Shown here in pieces: positions 26,544 to 36,790 of a stretch of 64,000 nucleotides of DNA (its first letter is position 1; every line of letters starts with the position of its first letter). A program made the position numbers and the translations under genes. The notes beneath the pieces were generated by a model. The model was not told the DNA's origin, did not search any database, and was given only the letters and a program-made list of their open reading frames with translations. The stretch lies in the NCBI GenBank assembly GCA_016219185.1, contig JACRBZ010000061.1:1-64000 (forward strand), in the 5' to 3' direction. Source of the stretch: Deltaproteobacteria bacterium. GTDB lineage: Bacteria > Desulfobacterota > Desulfobacteria > Desulfobacterales > Desulfatirhabdiaceae.

Positions 26544-27938
26544 TTAGCGGTAGTCTTTTTTATCAAGATTATAGCGACGCAATTTACGAAAAAGTGTACG
26601 CGTATTCACCCCCGAACACTGAACCACCTTATTAACCTGCCCATGGTATCGTTCCATAGCCAGTTTAAGATAATTTCGCTCAAGTTCATCAATCTGATCA
26701 TTCAGCGGCGTGTCAAGACTTGGGTGCGCACAGCTTATTATTGATTTATCGCTCCGAATTTCGGTAATAAAAACGTTTCGAATTATATTGCCAGAAGTTA
26801 ATATGGCTGTTCGTTCCATAACATTTGATAATTCCCTCACATTACCCGGCCATGTGTGACTAAGAATTTGAGCAATCGCTTCAGTATGAAGTTCCATAAA
26901 GTCCCGACCCAACTGTTGTAAATAAAAATCTAAAAAATAACGGGCCAAAATCGGAATATCTTCTTTCCTTTCTCTCAGAGGGGGCAAATAAATCGGTATC
27001 ACATTAAGACGATAGAAAAGGTCCTGTCGAAATTTTCCTTTCTTGACCAACTGAATTAAATCTTCGTTTGATGCAGCAATGATTCGGACATCGACTTTGA
27101 TGACGGATTCATCACCAAGACGTTGGAAAGATTTCTCCTCGATAAGTCGCAACAATTTTTGCTGTACTGAATTTGATGCATTCGAAATTTCGTCCAAAAA
27201 AATCGTCCCGCCATCGGCTTGTTCGAAATGCCCTCGCTTGTTTGATTGAGCGCCTGTAAACGCTCCCTTCTTATGACCGAACAGTTCAGATTCAAGTAAA
27301 GTCTCAGTAAGCGCGCCACAATCGACTGTAATAATACGGCCGGAAGCTCGGAGGCTGTTATGATGTATTGTTTTTGCAATCAGTTCCTTTCCAGTCCCTG
27401 TCTCACCTGAAATAAGCACGGTCGAATCCAGGGGGGAAACTATTTCTATTAACCTAAACACGGCTTTCATTGACTTGCTTTTCCCCACGATCTCACCCAG
27501 GTTGTATTTATGTCCGAGCTCGTCCTGCAATTTCGAAACGGATTCTTTAAGCAGCCGATTCTCATTTTTTAAACATAAACGTTCGTTGATCCTTTGTAAG
27601 AGAGCTTTTATTATGGAAAAATCAAGTGGCTTACTAAGAAAATCGCAAATTCCGCATTTCATGACTTCCACAGCCAATTCAACGTTAGCAAAACCTGTAA
27701 TAACTATTATTTAGATATCAGGGAAGCGTTCTTTAATTATTTTTACCAATTCATTTCCAGGGATACCGGGCATTTTAATGTCTGATATCACCACATCGAA
27801 ATTTTTATTGGATAACAACTCTATAGCGGAAGTCCCGTCAGAAGCTAAATGCACATCATAACCCCATTTAGACAATCTCAATTTAATGGTTTCACGAATC
27901 GTATGCTCGTCATCAATCACTAGAATTTTTAGCTTCAT
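26544..27938 (-). pseudogene. NtrC-family sigma-54 response regulator interrupted by an ochre stop
   Basis: Read through one TAA (27711-27713), this is a normal NtrC-type regulator of about 464 residues: receiver (VIDDEH, phospho-Asp at VVISDIKMP), AAA+ domain with GETGTGKE, the sigma-54 contact loop GAFTGA and GGTIFLDEI, and a Fis-type helix-turn-helix at the end. The stop lies between FPDI and IIVITGFAN in the receiver; both sides are otherwise undamaged, so the lesion is recent, a sequencing error, or gives a constitutive fragment by restart at MAVEVMK. The gene start at 27938 overlaps the kinase end by 26 bases. Confidence 0.85.
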
Positions 27939-30342
27939 TGCCTTTAAGCTCCTGCTGAAAAAAGCTCTTGATATGTATAGTTGAAAATAAATCAAAAAGG
28001 TTTTTTACTGAAATCGGTTTATGCAAAATCGGGATATTCGGGAGGCGAGATGTTTTCTCTATCTCTATCCCCGAAAACCCGCTCATTAATATAACTTTTT
28101 CTGTCAATTTCGGCCATGCCTTCATCAAATATTGATAAAGCTCAATCCCATCCATCACCGGCATCTTCAAATCAAGTAAAATTAGATCATAAGTTTTTTT
28201 ATTGAGTTTATCTATCGCCATAAGACCATTAAAGGCAATATCCGCATGACAACCCAACTTCAATAAATATTTTGAAAGGCTTATGCAGAACGATTTTTCG
28301 TCGTCAACAATTAAAATATTAGCAGGCAGATATTTTATATTATCAATATGTACCACTTTTTCTACCGGAACCTCATGCGAATCAACTGAAGGAAATTTAG
28401 CAATGAACCTGGTACCGGGCTGTTCATCCTGTGCCAAAGAGATGGAACCAGTATGCCTATGAATTATACTGTAATTGATTGACAGCCCCAAGCCGGTACC
28501 CTTGCCTGGCGGCTTGGTTGTAAAAAAAGGGTCAAAAAGCTTGGATCGGTTTTCTTCCGGGATACCTGGACCATTGTCTTTAATTTCCATGATAACCCAT
28601 TCGTCTTGATTCTGTGTACGAAAAATGATTTGATCGCCTATTCCAGATTCTTTAATGGCATCCACTGCGTTCTGTAAAAAATTGGAAATTACCTGCTGAA
28701 GCTGAGCACTATCCCCATAAATCGGTTTAATTTCTTTGCATAAATCAAGGATTATTCGGATACCTTTTTTGCGCAACTCCCCAATGCGCATATTAACAGT
28801 ATATTCAATTATGTCATTTAAGCAAATGGCAGTTTCCATCGATCTTTTCGAATACGACACATTTAGAAGGTCTCTGACAATCCGGCTCGCCCGCCTGGCA
28901 TCTTTAGCAATAATTTTCACGGCCTCAGCAGCATCGCTGTCATTCGGTTGATCCTCCATAAGATGTTCGGCGCATCCTAATATACTGGTTAAGGGATTAT
29001 TCAGCTCATGAGCAACACCTGAAACAAGAAGTCCTAATGAACTCATTTTTTCAGCCAGAATTCGCGCATTCAGCAGTTCAGTTTCCATCTTGATACGATC
29101 TGTGACATCATTAACGACAATCACTTTTCCCTTTATTCCAGAATCAGGGATTTTAATCGGCCCGGATGATACCTCAAGGTAATAAAATTCGCTGCAGTTG
29201 TTGCTTAAAATCATTCGCCTTTGTCCAAAAATAATTGTGTCTCTAATTTCCGTCAAATCCCTACGCCAGAATTGATCCGCTGGATACATGTTGAGCTGGG
29301 AAAGGCTCTTACCAATGATGAGATCTTTTGCAATTCCAACTTTTTCAAAAAATAGTTCCATCTTTGGATTTAGATAAATCACACAATCATTGTGGTTAAG
29401 AAAAATTATACCTGTTGGATTTGCATCGATGAGATTTTTGTAAAATTGTTCAGTTTTTTTAAGTCGTTCTTTGGTTTTGGCAACTTCTTTTTCTAAGCGT
29501 TTTGAATATTCTTTTTCTCTTTTAAGTGTTAGCTCCCTCAGCCGGACTTGCTCTGAAATATCGGTAATCTCCAGCGCCAAAAAAGAGATCTCACCCAATG
29601 GGTCCCGAATCGGGTTTACATTGAAAAGAAATGAACGGTCATTCTCCTGATCTTTTGAAAAATCAACTTCAAGCGATCCTTTGGTTCCATTCTTGGCACC
29701 CAGAACAATCTTCTGAAGACTCCCCCGGTTATTTTTGAACGGTCTCAGCCGGGTTAAGTCACAGATATATTGTCCCTGAGCAGTCTCTAAACTTAATTGA
29801 AGTAATGACAACAAAGGCTGATTACAGGCGACAATTTTTCCGTCAGGATTACACTTGGCAACAAAAGATCCCATAGAATCAATCCATTGCTGAATCTCCC
29901 ACCGCTCTCTTTCAAGATTTTTCTGAAGCATCATTAAATCTGAAATAATCTTCCCCTCCGGTACCAGGGCAATAATTTCTCCATTGTCATCTCGGATGGG
30001 TGAAATCGAAAAGATTACTGGGGTAATGCGACCATCAGAATCCACGAGCGAGTCTTTGAGTATGGGCGATTCTCCCTTACATGCTTTTTCTATCATTTCG
30101 TCAGTGAGCTTTTTAGCCTCAGGCGTTTGGTTTCGCCAGGGAGAATCCCTGAATGAACAATTCCTTATCTGATCCTGTGTTCGCCCGACAGCCTTAAGAG
30201 CAGATTGATTTGCATAAATCAAATTTCCATCCTTATCTATTATACCGGCCATGGTATCCATTTGATCAAAAGCATATGCCATAAGTTGCTGCAAGTTATC
30301 TGCGATAGTCGTCAAATTTAAGGGTTTCTTATGGTGTGACAT
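27913..30342 (-). CDS. Soluble hybrid sensor histidine kinase with PAS domains
   Basis: An 809-aa protein. Three PAS-like modules (about residues 10-130, 150-270 and 300-420) are linked by a coiled coil (about 270-305). Then come HisKA with the phosphoacceptor in [13 protein letters not shown], HATPase_c ([18 protein letters not shown]) and a C-terminal receiver (LVDDEKSF-type pocket, [13 protein letters not shown]). There is no membrane segment, so a cytosolic signal is sensed. It is the partner of the NtrC-type regulator whose gene overlaps its 3' end. AGAAAGGATG precedes the ATG. The set resembles signal pairs controlling anaerobic hydrocarbon genes, but the target is unknown. Confidence 0.9.
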   Translation of the reverse strand: MSHHKKPLNLTTIADNLQQLMAYAFDQMDTMAGIIDKDGNLIYANQSALKAVGRTQDQIRNCSFRDSPWRNQTPEAKKLTDEMIEKACKGESPILKDSLVDSDGRITPVIFSISPIRDDNGEIIALVPEGKIISDLMMLQKNLERERWEIQQWIDSMGSFVAKCNPDGKIVACNQPLLSLLQLSLETAQGQYICDLTRLRPFKNNRGSLQKIVLGAKNGTKGSLEVDFSKDQENDRSFLFNVNPIRDPLGEISFLALEITDISEQVRLRELTLKREKEYSKRLEKEVAKTKERLKKTEQFYKNLIDANPTGIIFLNHNDCVIYLNPKMELFFEKVGIAKDLIIGKSLSQLNMYPADQFWRRDLTEIRDTIIFGQRRMILSNNCSEFYYLEVSSGPIKIPDSGIKGKVIVVNDVTDRIKMETELLNARILAEKMSSLGLLVSGVAHELNNPLTSILGCAEHLMEDQPNDSDAAEAVKIIAKDARRASRIVRDLLNVSYSKRSMETAICLNDIIEYTVNMRIGELRKKGIRIILDLCKEIKPIYGDSAQLQQVISNFLQNAVDAIKESGIGDQIIFRTQNQDEWVIMEIKDNGPGIPEENRSKLFDPFFTTKPPGKGTGLGLSINYSIIHRHTGSISLAQDEQPGTRFIAKFPSVDSHEVPVEKVVHIDNIKYLPANILIVDDEKSFCISLSKYLLKLGCHADIAFNGLMAIDKLNKKTYDLILLDLKMPVMDGIELYQYLMKAWPKLTEKVILMSGFSGIEIEKTSRLPNIPILHKPISVKNLFDLFSTIHIKSFFQQELKGNEAKNSSD

Positions 30343-30459
30343 GGTTCATCCTTTCTGGTCATATTTTTCAACAATGGGTTGATCATAATTCAGAAATTTT
30401 AGAAGGCGTCTTGAAAATGGACGCCAAAATTCGACTCCTGATGTTCCGATTGGCCTGTT

Positions 30460-30714
30460 TCAAGAGCGCGTCAGGGGCTTGTAAATGTCGTCAAAGATTG
30501 CCACTTTGATGTCGCTTCTTTGAATGGCACAGGTTAATCTCTCGACCCATCCCCAATGTTTATCTTTTCCCACAGGCAGATAGACTTCTCCGATTTTTGG
30601 CATGTTGCAGTAAAAACCATGAAGGCCAAGAGAAGAACGATCCCCAAAACATTTTTCAAAATGATTTCTGATTATATCGGATTTCGGGGAAATAGATAAC
30701 TTATTTATATAATA
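30460..30714 (-). pseudogene. C-terminal fragment of an unidentified protein
   Basis: An open frame of 84 codons without a proper start. It carries HFEKCFGDRSS, GEVYLPVGKDKHWGW and ends KPLTRS. It looks like real coding sequence cut off at its N terminus, but I do not recognise the family. It lies in the broken stretch 30343-31015 between the kinase gene and the pabB-pabC remnant. Confidence 0.35.
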
Positions 30715-30720
30715 TTAGAT

Positions 30721-31015
30721 AGTTATAATAAGCTACCTGCAAGGAGGCATCTATCTATATGGAAATGCAAAAACACAATCCACTACTCGAAACTATAGAA
30801 CCACATGTTTGCCTTTTACTCAAGAAATTATCTGTGACCATGAAGTATCGAGAGAAAGTACATTGAACCGATGGCACTGCCCGGTGTCTATAATGGCCCA
30901 TGCCGCAATTGAACTGGTGTTGAATCCAAAGCAAACTAAAAAATACAATGATTTCTGAGGGGTGCGGAATGTCAGGTCCAAGAAACTTGCTACCATGTGG
31001 CTGAATAAACCTTCC
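30721..31015 (+). other. Degenerate coding debris upstream of the pabB remnant
   Basis: One frame reads LNRWHCPVSIMAHAAIELVL, KQTKKYNDF, stop, GVRNVRSKKLATMWLNK and then runs straight into pabB-like residues. It seems to be a decayed foreign gene, perhaps of mobile origin, fused to the truncated pabB. I cannot name the family. Confidence 0.3.
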
Positions 31016-31993
31016 GGAGCGGAATATTAGACGGCGGTCCGGCAAGTGATCGATTACACTGCCGCAGGCGATGTCTACCAAGTGAACCTCTCCCAACGTT
31101 TCAAGGTGCCTTTCAAAGGTAATGGCTTTGCCCTGTTCCGCCAACTGTTTGCTCAAAATCAGGCACCTTTTTTTGCTTTTATTCAGGGCGGCGATCATCA
31201 GATCGTTTCCACATCCCCTGAGCGGTTTTTGCGTCAATCCGGTGACCGGGTGGAGACCCGGCCCAGGGGCAAAAATCCGGCCGAGGATTTGGCACTGCGC
31301 AATGAGCTTACCGCCAGCAGTAAGGATGACGCCGAACTTTCCATGATTGTGGACCTTCTACGCAACGATATCGGCAAGGTCTGTGCGGCAGGCACGGTTC
31401 GGGTGGCCGAACATAAGCGGCTGGAAGCCTATCAGAATGTTTACCACCTGGTGTCGGTGGTGGAAGGCCGATTGGATCCGGATAAAGATTCGGTGGAACT
31501 GATTGCCGCGACGTTCCCTGGCGGCCTGAAAGTCATTTCCGGCGAAGGCCTATACCTGGGGACCTATCCGTACCCGCGCCAGACACCGCTGGCCGATTAT
31601 AAAACCTTAAACTACCTGTATTATCAGCAGGCCGGTCAGTGGGCTCACACCATGGGCTTCCATGAAGCTCTGGTGCTCAACCCCGATGGGACGGTATCCG
31701 AGACCCATACGGCCAGTTTGTTATTAATCGATGGACGGGAGGTGATTCGCCCCAAATCTTCCGCCGTCCTGCCCGGTGTGATGGCCGCAGCGGTTTGCCG
31801 TCAATTGGCGGCGGGACACCGCATCGTGGAACGATCGGTCCGTTCCGACGAGCTGATTTCGGCTCAGCAAGTTTTGGCTACCAATGGGTTGATGGGTGCT
31901 GTTCCAGTACTGCGGAGACCAGAGCCATTGGACGGTCTCATCGTTTTGCAGGGTATGGCGTTGAATATTGTTCTGCAGAAGAAGTGCCGTTAA
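31016..31993 (+). pseudogene. Decayed pabB-pabC fusion gene (aminodeoxychorismate synthase/lyase)
   Basis: The frame holds the middle of PabB (GDVYQVNLSQRF, SPERFL, DLLRNDIG, ending at AATFPGG). It then jumps straight into the C-terminal half of a PabC-type class IV aminotransferase (GFHEALVLNPDGTVSETHTASLL, SSAVLPGVM, ATNGLMGAVPV). The PabB segment that should follow (normally beginning SVTGAPK) and the PabC N terminus are missing. The PabB N terminus is also lost, and a TAG (31028-31030) interrupts the homology before the track start. Intact fusions have about 700 residues; about 320 remain. It cannot make 4-aminobenzoate. The G+C content is high. Confidence 0.8.
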
Positions 31994-32037
31994 CCGACTT
32001 GATTCCCCGCAACTACCCGCAACCTGCCAAACAGAAA

Positions 32038-32072
32038 GGCCGTAACCCATAAAGATTACGGCCTTTATTTAT
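32038..32072 (+). terminator. Rho-independent terminator after the pabB-pabC remnant
   Basis: GGCCGTAA (32038-32045) pairs with TTACGGCC (32056-32063) in a perfect 8-bp stem, followed by TTTATTTAT. Because the arms are AT-flanked on both sides, it may also act for the former tRNA gene on the minus strand. Confidence 0.75.
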
Positions 32073-32075
32073 AAA

Positions 32076-32134
32076 TGGTGCCGAAGGGGAGACTCGAACT
32101 CCCACCGGAGTACTCCGACTAGACCCTGAACCTA
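32076..32134 (-). tRNA. tRNA-Leu(CAG) 3' fragment: attachment-site scar
   Basis: Read on the minus strand, 59 bases match the 3' part of a class II tRNA-Leu: part of the anticodon stem (TAGG), loop TTCAGGG with anticodon CAG, stem TCTAG, the long variable arm CGGAGTACTCCG, T-arm GGGAG-TTCGAGT-CTCCC, acceptor strand CTTCGGC, A and CCA. The D-arm and 5' acceptor strand are absent; the preceding bases (GTAAA) are unrelated. Homology beginning at the anticodon stem-loop is the mark left by tyrosine-integrase elements. By polarity the inserted DNA lies to the right (above 32134). Confidence 0.85.
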
Positions 32135-32302
32135 TTTACAGCTTTAATTTACCTTACTTACTATTGTTCTGTCCCGCCTCTCGACGGGCATCCTTAATCT
32201 CAGTTGTTGGAAAGTGTATGCAATAAAAATGACAATGTCAATAACTGGCAGGGATCGGAAAGCCTGACAAGGCAAGCCGTTCTGAATTCCTGTGACTTGG
32301 TA

Positions 32303-33133
32303 TTAAAAAACAAACAAATCCGCACCACCGGTCACAGACATTTCTGCTCCGGTGATGTAGCTCGCTTCTCGCGAGGCCAGAAAAACCACGGCTGATGCGA
32401 TTTCTTCCGGCTTTCCCAGCCTTTTCATGGCGATTCGATTCTTGATTCTTTCCAGCATTTCCGGCTTATGCAGCATGATGGCATCCGTTTCGATGAATCC
32501 GGGGAGAAGGGCATTGACGGTGATCCCGTATTTGGCGCCTTCAAGCGCCACAGATTTGGTTAGCCCGATTATGCCGGCTTTGGATGCCCCGTAGCCCGGT
32601 TGGGCGAAGGCGCCGCTGAGCCCCACAAAAGAAGAGATGTTGATGATCCGTCCCCATTTCTGATTCATCATGTGCGGCCAGACCTCACGGATGCAATTGT
32701 ACACCCCGGTCAGGTTAACCTTCAAATCCCGATCCCACATCCGATCGGTCTGGTTTTCCAGCAATGCCATATTGTCCATCACCCCGGCATTGTTGACCAA
32801 TATATCGATTCTGCCGAACTTTTCCACCACTTCAGCGATAACTTTTAGAATCTCATCCGGTATGGTGACGTCCATTTTAAATATAAGACTTTCAGACCCC
32901 ATTTTTCGGATTTCCTCGGCAGTAGACTCTGTTTTTATGCCACCGGTTTCAGCAAAATGGACTGCCAGGCGACTGTATTGAGCCAATTCGGCTTTGTCGA
33001 TTTTTTCATTTTCAACCAAAAGATCGGTGACCACCACACGCGCTCCGGCGCTTCCCAGCGCCAGCGCGATCACACGCCCCAGTCCCCGCGAAGCCCCTGT
33101 AACCAGCGCAACCTTGCCTGTAAGAGAGAACAT
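32303..33133 (-). CDS. Short-chain dehydrogenase/reductase
   Basis: A 276-aa SDR with the nucleotide motif TGASRGLGR (about residues 13-21), NNAG (about 115) and the catalytic S of INISSF with Y and K of YGASK. It oxidises or reduces a hydroxyl/keto group, probably on an acyl-CoA or cyclic intermediate, with NAD(P). An insertion (about residues 40-70) is longer than in FabG. It is the first gene beyond the tRNA scar. The adjoining 306-base gap 33134-33439 holds no gene; a short decayed frame (QARHLIAHGFPENIVAGIL on the minus strand) is the only coding-like trace. Confidence 0.88.
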   Translation of the reverse strand: MFSLTGKVALVTGASRGLGRVIALALGSAGARVVVTDLLVENEKIDKAELAQYSRLAVHFAETGGIKTESTAEEIRKMGSESLIFKMDVTIPDEILKVIAEVVEKFGRIDILVNNAGVMDNMALLENQTDRMWDRDLKVNLTGVYNCIREVWPHMMNQKWGRIINISSFVGLSGAFAQPGYGASKAGIIGLTKSVALEGAKYGITVNALLPGFIETDAIMLHKPEMLERIKNRIAMKRLGKPEEIASAVVFLASREASYITGAEMSVTGGADLFVF

Positions 33134-33439
33134 AGTATTTTTATAGCCTCATTATTAATTCAATGGTTTCGTCTTGTGACTTTTCCTTGAAGCCGATCCA
33201 AAATGCCTGCAACAATATTTTCGGGAAAGCCGTGGGCGATCAAGTGCCTGGCTTGTCCGTCATTTCCTTACCAGGCTGAAATCCATTCAACCTCGTATCG
33301 ATTACAATATATTTTTGTATCTTCGGACACCAGTTCAGAGGCAAAATCTGACGCCAATTTCGGATCTTTGCAGGGAATACGCAATATCATTCATCCCAAA
33401 ACTGTACAACCTCTTAATACTTGAAAATGATTTTGACCA

Positions 33440-33958
33440 TCATTGTTTCGACGGAGGCACGACAATGACTGGAACCGATGAAAGTTTCAGAACGCCTTTG
33501 ATAATTTTTGATACAGATGCACCCGAAAGAATACTTTTATGTGAGCTGAGAATAATCAGATCGCTCTCTTTTTCTTTCGCGGTTAGAAGTATTTCTTTAG
33601 CCACTTCGCCTTTTCTGACCAGGATTTCATCAGGTTGCAGGAAACAGCCTGGGTTACCGCTCATCATATTCTCGCAAAACTTTGATAATGCAGATTCGAT
33701 GATTTTGCTTTCTGCTCGTTTGCCGATCAAAACCGACCGGGCATCCTTTTCATATTCACGCATGATCTCATCATAGCTCGTTTCGCCCAGTAGGTTTTTC
33801 ACCTGCATTTCCAAATTGATGGGTGGAGATTGAATTACATTAAGTAATGTGATGGTTCCCTGACATGCCACGGCGAGATTGACTGCATAAAAATAAGAAT
33901 TTCGGCACTCTTTTGACAGATCCGTTGCAAAAAGAATTTTTCTAATATCTCTTACCAT
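33440..33958 (-). CDS. Universal stress protein (UspA family)
   Basis: A 172-aa single Usp domain. It starts RKILFATDLS. The late glycine loop that binds ATP in some members is degenerate here (SSHKSILSGASVSKIIKGVL), though the SV.V(V)PP end is typical. An insertion around residues 50-90 lengthens it beyond the usual 140-150 aa. It is monocistronic; GAGGTATGAT precedes the ATG. It sits between the SDR and the methyltransferase operon and is probably a general stress or energy-state protein. Confidence 0.85.
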   Translation of the reverse strand: MVRDIRKILFATDLSKECRNSYFYAVNLAVACQGTITLLNVIQSPPINLEMQVKNLLGETSYDEIMREYEKDARSVLIGKRAESKIIESALSKFCENMMSGNPGCFLQPDEILVRKGEVAKEILLTAKEKESDLIILSSHKSILSGASVSKIIKGVLKLSSVPVIVVPPSKQ

Positions 33959-34128
33959 ATCATACCTCGATTAAATAAGTCGTCATTCAAGACATTATCG
34001 TACCTTGAGATCGAAAATTATAAACGTTATAAAATAGCCTTCCCGGATTATTGCCGCGCTTGATTTTTTGTTCACCGGCTTCTAAAGGTGCTCTCGCCCT
34101 GCGTTACTCCAAATGAATACTCATAAGT

Positions 34129-34923
34129 TCATGACAAGAGACCGGATCGACATGCTTTCGTATAATTGCGGCAGAAGCGGTCTTGCCCGAGTATCAGTTG
34201 CGTGGCCAGCAATATCTCCCGCATGGTCGGTTCGGTCGGATCGATGATGGCTGAATCCATGCCGGCTGCTAAAGCAAGAGTCAGAAATGTCCGGTTGATG
34301 AGCGCACGTTTGGGAAGCCCGAAAGAGACATTGCTCAACCCCATGGTAATATGGACACGGGGAAATTCTTCACAAACCCGGCGGATGACATCCAATGTCG
34401 TTTTTCCCGCATCTCCATCTGTTGCGATCGACAAAATCAAGGGATCTATGTAAAGTTTTTCATCCGGCAGCCCTTGCTCCCGGGTCAGCTTGATCATGCT
34501 CCGGATGACTTCAAGCCGTTTATCGGCTGTTTTTGGGATGCCGCCTTCATCCAAAGCCAGGGCAATCAACTCGCAGCCGTGTTCTGCTGCCAGCGGCAGA
34601 ACATCGTTCAGTCTTTTCGGCTCGCCACTGATGGAATTGATCATCGGCGTTTGATTCACCTCTTTAAGCGCAGCCCTCAAGGGTTCAGGTCGCGAACTAT
34701 CCAGACACAACTTTACATTCACCGCATTTTGAACGGTATGAACCAGCCATACGAGATCCTCAGTTTCATGATCTGGTGTACTTCCCGCATTGATATCGAG
34801 AAAATCGGCGCCGCATTCAATCTGGGCCTTTGCCAAAGCAATGATAACTTCGGCATTTCTTGTAACAATGGCGGCAGCGACCGATTTTCGGGTTCCGTTA
34901 ATTTTCTCTCCAATGATTTTCAT
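34129..34923 (-). CDS. Methyltetrahydrofolate-corrinoid methyltransferase (O-demethylase MT II)
   Basis: A 264-aa pterin-binding TIM barrel. It opens IIGEKINGTRKSV and carries FLDINAGS, LDSSRPEPL, NSISGE and GLSNVSFGLP, the signatures of AcsE/MetH-like methyltransferases. In O-demethylase systems MT II moves the methyl group from the corrinoid protein to tetrahydrofolate. It is the last gene of a minus-strand string in which the activator, MT I and the corrinoid protein lie directly upstream; the activator stop is five bases before its ATG. This completes the four-component set. Confidence 0.88.
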   Translation of the reverse strand: MKIIGEKINGTRKSVAAAIVTRNAEVIIALAKAQIECGADFLDINAGSTPDHETEDLVWLVHTVQNAVNVKLCLDSSRPEPLRAALKEVNQTPMINSISGEPKRLNDVLPLAAEHGCELIALALDEGGIPKTADKRLEVIRSMIKLTREQGLPDEKLYIDPLILSIATDGDAGKTTLDVIRRVCEEFPRVHITMGLSNVSFGLPKRALINRTFLTLALAAGMDSAIIDPTEPTMREILLATQLILGQDRFCRNYTKACRSGLLS

Positions 34924-34928
34924 TTATG

Positions 34929-36788
34929 TCATCCTCTATCCATTTTTTTGATTTTGCCCTGAACGCAAGGGACAAAACGCATCGTCCGAACAAGGAGGCG
35001 GGTAAACTGCGCGTCGGTGGCCAATTCGATGTGTCGCGATCGAAGGGCGATTTCAGCCGCACGCTTTCTCTCCTGCCTTGAAATCAGCGTCAGGGCAGCG
35101 CCCACTACCGCCGCGTTTCCGGCCCGGACGAAACGGGCCTTGGGTAAATCCGGCAGCAGCCCGATTGAAAGCGCGCTATCGATATTCAGATAAGATCCGA
35201 ATGCACCGGCCAGATACACATCCCCCACCTCATCGGCCGGCGTAGCGGTCTTTGCCAGTAGTGTCCGGATACCTGCCTGGATCGCCCCCTTGGCAAGCTG
35301 AACTGCGGAGATGTCTTTTTGCGTCAGCAAGATATCCCGGCCGGTTCCGCCGGATTTCTCCGGAACAAGAACAAACGCCGCACCATTCGGCCCTGATCGG
35401 ATATGTTGATGGGTCGTTTTTAAATGCCCTCTTTCATCGATCACTCCGATACGCAGCAGCTCGGATATGGCGGCCACCAGGCCTGATCCGCACAAGCCCA
35501 CGGGAGGCTCTCCGTTTACAGTGCCGACGATCGGCCCATCGGCAGTAATACGAAACGTTTCTATCGCTCCGGACGCAGCCCGCATCCCATCATGAATATG
35601 CGCCCCTTCAAAAGCGGGACCCGAGGCACAGGACAAGACAAAGATCCCGCCGTTCGGACCCGGTTTGGCCAGAACAATTTCCGTGTTCGTGCCGATGTCC
35701 ACGCCAAGCGTCGAACCGGAACATCGATCGAGACCGCAGGCAAGAATCATCGCGACATGATCTCCGCCGACAAATCCGCCGATACAGGGCAGCACCGACA
35801 CCCTTGCACCAGGGGCACTTTTCAGGCCCAGCTCCGGAGCCATCATTTCCAGGGGTGTTGAAAACCCTGCAATGTAGGGCGCCCGAGCCAGCGGTTCAGG
35901 CGGCAACCGCAGCAGAAGATGGCTCATGGCCGTATTTCCGCAGAGAGTGATCTCCATAATCCGGTCAGCAGACACGCCGCCTTGATCACAAAGATTTTTT
36001 ACCAGACAGTTGAGCGCGTTAATGAGTAAACGCGCCAATATCCGGCCGCCGTTTTCTTTCTGAATGGCGTAGTTCAAACGGCTGATAACGTCTTCTCCAT
36101 AAGAGATCTGAGGGTTTACCATGCCCGCGGCGGAGATTTCCTTTCCAGACTCAAGGTCTATAAGCAGCCCGGCAATTTTGGTTGTACCCATGTCAACAGC
36201 GATGCCCATCGGCGACTCGCCTATTGGCGCTACTCCCACCGGAGCACCGTCGCACAGATAAACCGCCAGGCGCCAATCCGAAGATCGGGCAACCTTGGAT
36301 AAGCGGCGAACAAAATCAGGGTGTAACTGCCATCCATTTAAACATTCGAAAGGAGGCAAGGCATCGAACAAACGTGTCACATCCGATCTTTGATCCGTCA
36401 AGGAGGGGCAGGACAGCTCAACATTGACCACGGAATAGCGATTATCGCCTTCGGGCGGTCGCTTACGCCCTTGCAGTTGAAGTCTTTGATCATAGGCCCG
36501 GGAAGAGTTTGGGATGTGTATTTTAACATCGCCGCAAAGTCTTGTCAGGCACGCCAGGCGCTGCCTGCCTGAAGCCCGGTTATGCTCAAGGACGCTCAAC
36601 TCATCCCGATTCGGCGGCGACACTTGTCCTGAAAGCACTTCAACCCTGCAACGGCCGCAGGTACCTCTGCCGCCGCAGTCCGATGATATCGCCACCCCGG
36701 CCTGGCGCGCTGCCTGGAAAACAGATATTCCAACAGCGGCTTTCACCCTTCGGCCAAGCGGCTGAAATTCGGCAACGAGCTTATCCAT
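34929..36788 (-). CDS. Corrinoid reductive activator (RamA-like, 2Fe-2S plus ASKHA ATPase)
   Basis: A 619-aa activating enzyme. An N-terminal plant-type ferredoxin domain has CGGRGTCGRC, with the fourth Cys in LACLTRLC. A linker follows, then an actin-like ATPase region (VDMGTTKIAGLL, GVDIGTNTEIVL) with the conserved FEGAHIHDGMRA (the DUF4445-type C-terminal half). Such proteins use ATP to reduce Co(II) back to Co(I) after accidental oxidation of the corrinoid. It begins two bases after the MT I stop, so coupling is tight. Confidence 0.9.
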   Translation of the reverse strand: MDKLVAEFQPLGRRVKAAVGISVFQAARQAGVAISSDCGGRGTCGRCRVEVLSGQVSPPNRDELSVLEHNRASGRQRLACLTRLCGDVKIHIPNSSRAYDQRLQLQGRKRPPEGDNRYSVVNVELSCPSLTDQRSDVTRLFDALPPFECLNGWQLHPDFVRRLSKVARSSDWRLAVYLCDGAPVGVAPIGESPMGIAVDMGTTKIAGLLIDLESGKEISAAGMVNPQISYGEDVISRLNYAIQKENGGRILARLLINALNCLVKNLCDQGGVSADRIMEITLCGNTAMSHLLLRLPPEPLARAPYIAGFSTPLEMMAPELGLKSAPGARVSVLPCIGGFVGGDHVAMILACGLDRCSGSTLGVDIGTNTEIVLAKPGPNGGIFVLSCASGPAFEGAHIHDGMRAASGAIETFRITADGPIVGTVNGEPPVGLCGSGLVAAISELLRIGVIDERGHLKTTHQHIRSGPNGAAFVLVPEKSGGTGRDILLTQKDISAVQLAKGAIQAGIRTLLAKTATPADEVGDVYLAGAFGSYLNIDSALSIGLLPDLPKARFVRAGNAAVVGAALTLISRQERKRAAEIALRSRHIELATDAQFTRLLVRTMRFVPCVQGKIKKMDRG

Positions 36789-36790
36789 GC

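Noticed and set aside
27711-27713. Recoding of the stop in the NtrC-type regulator
   Set aside because: The codon is TAA, which is neither a selenocysteine nor a pyrrolysine codon; mutation or sequencing error is simpler.
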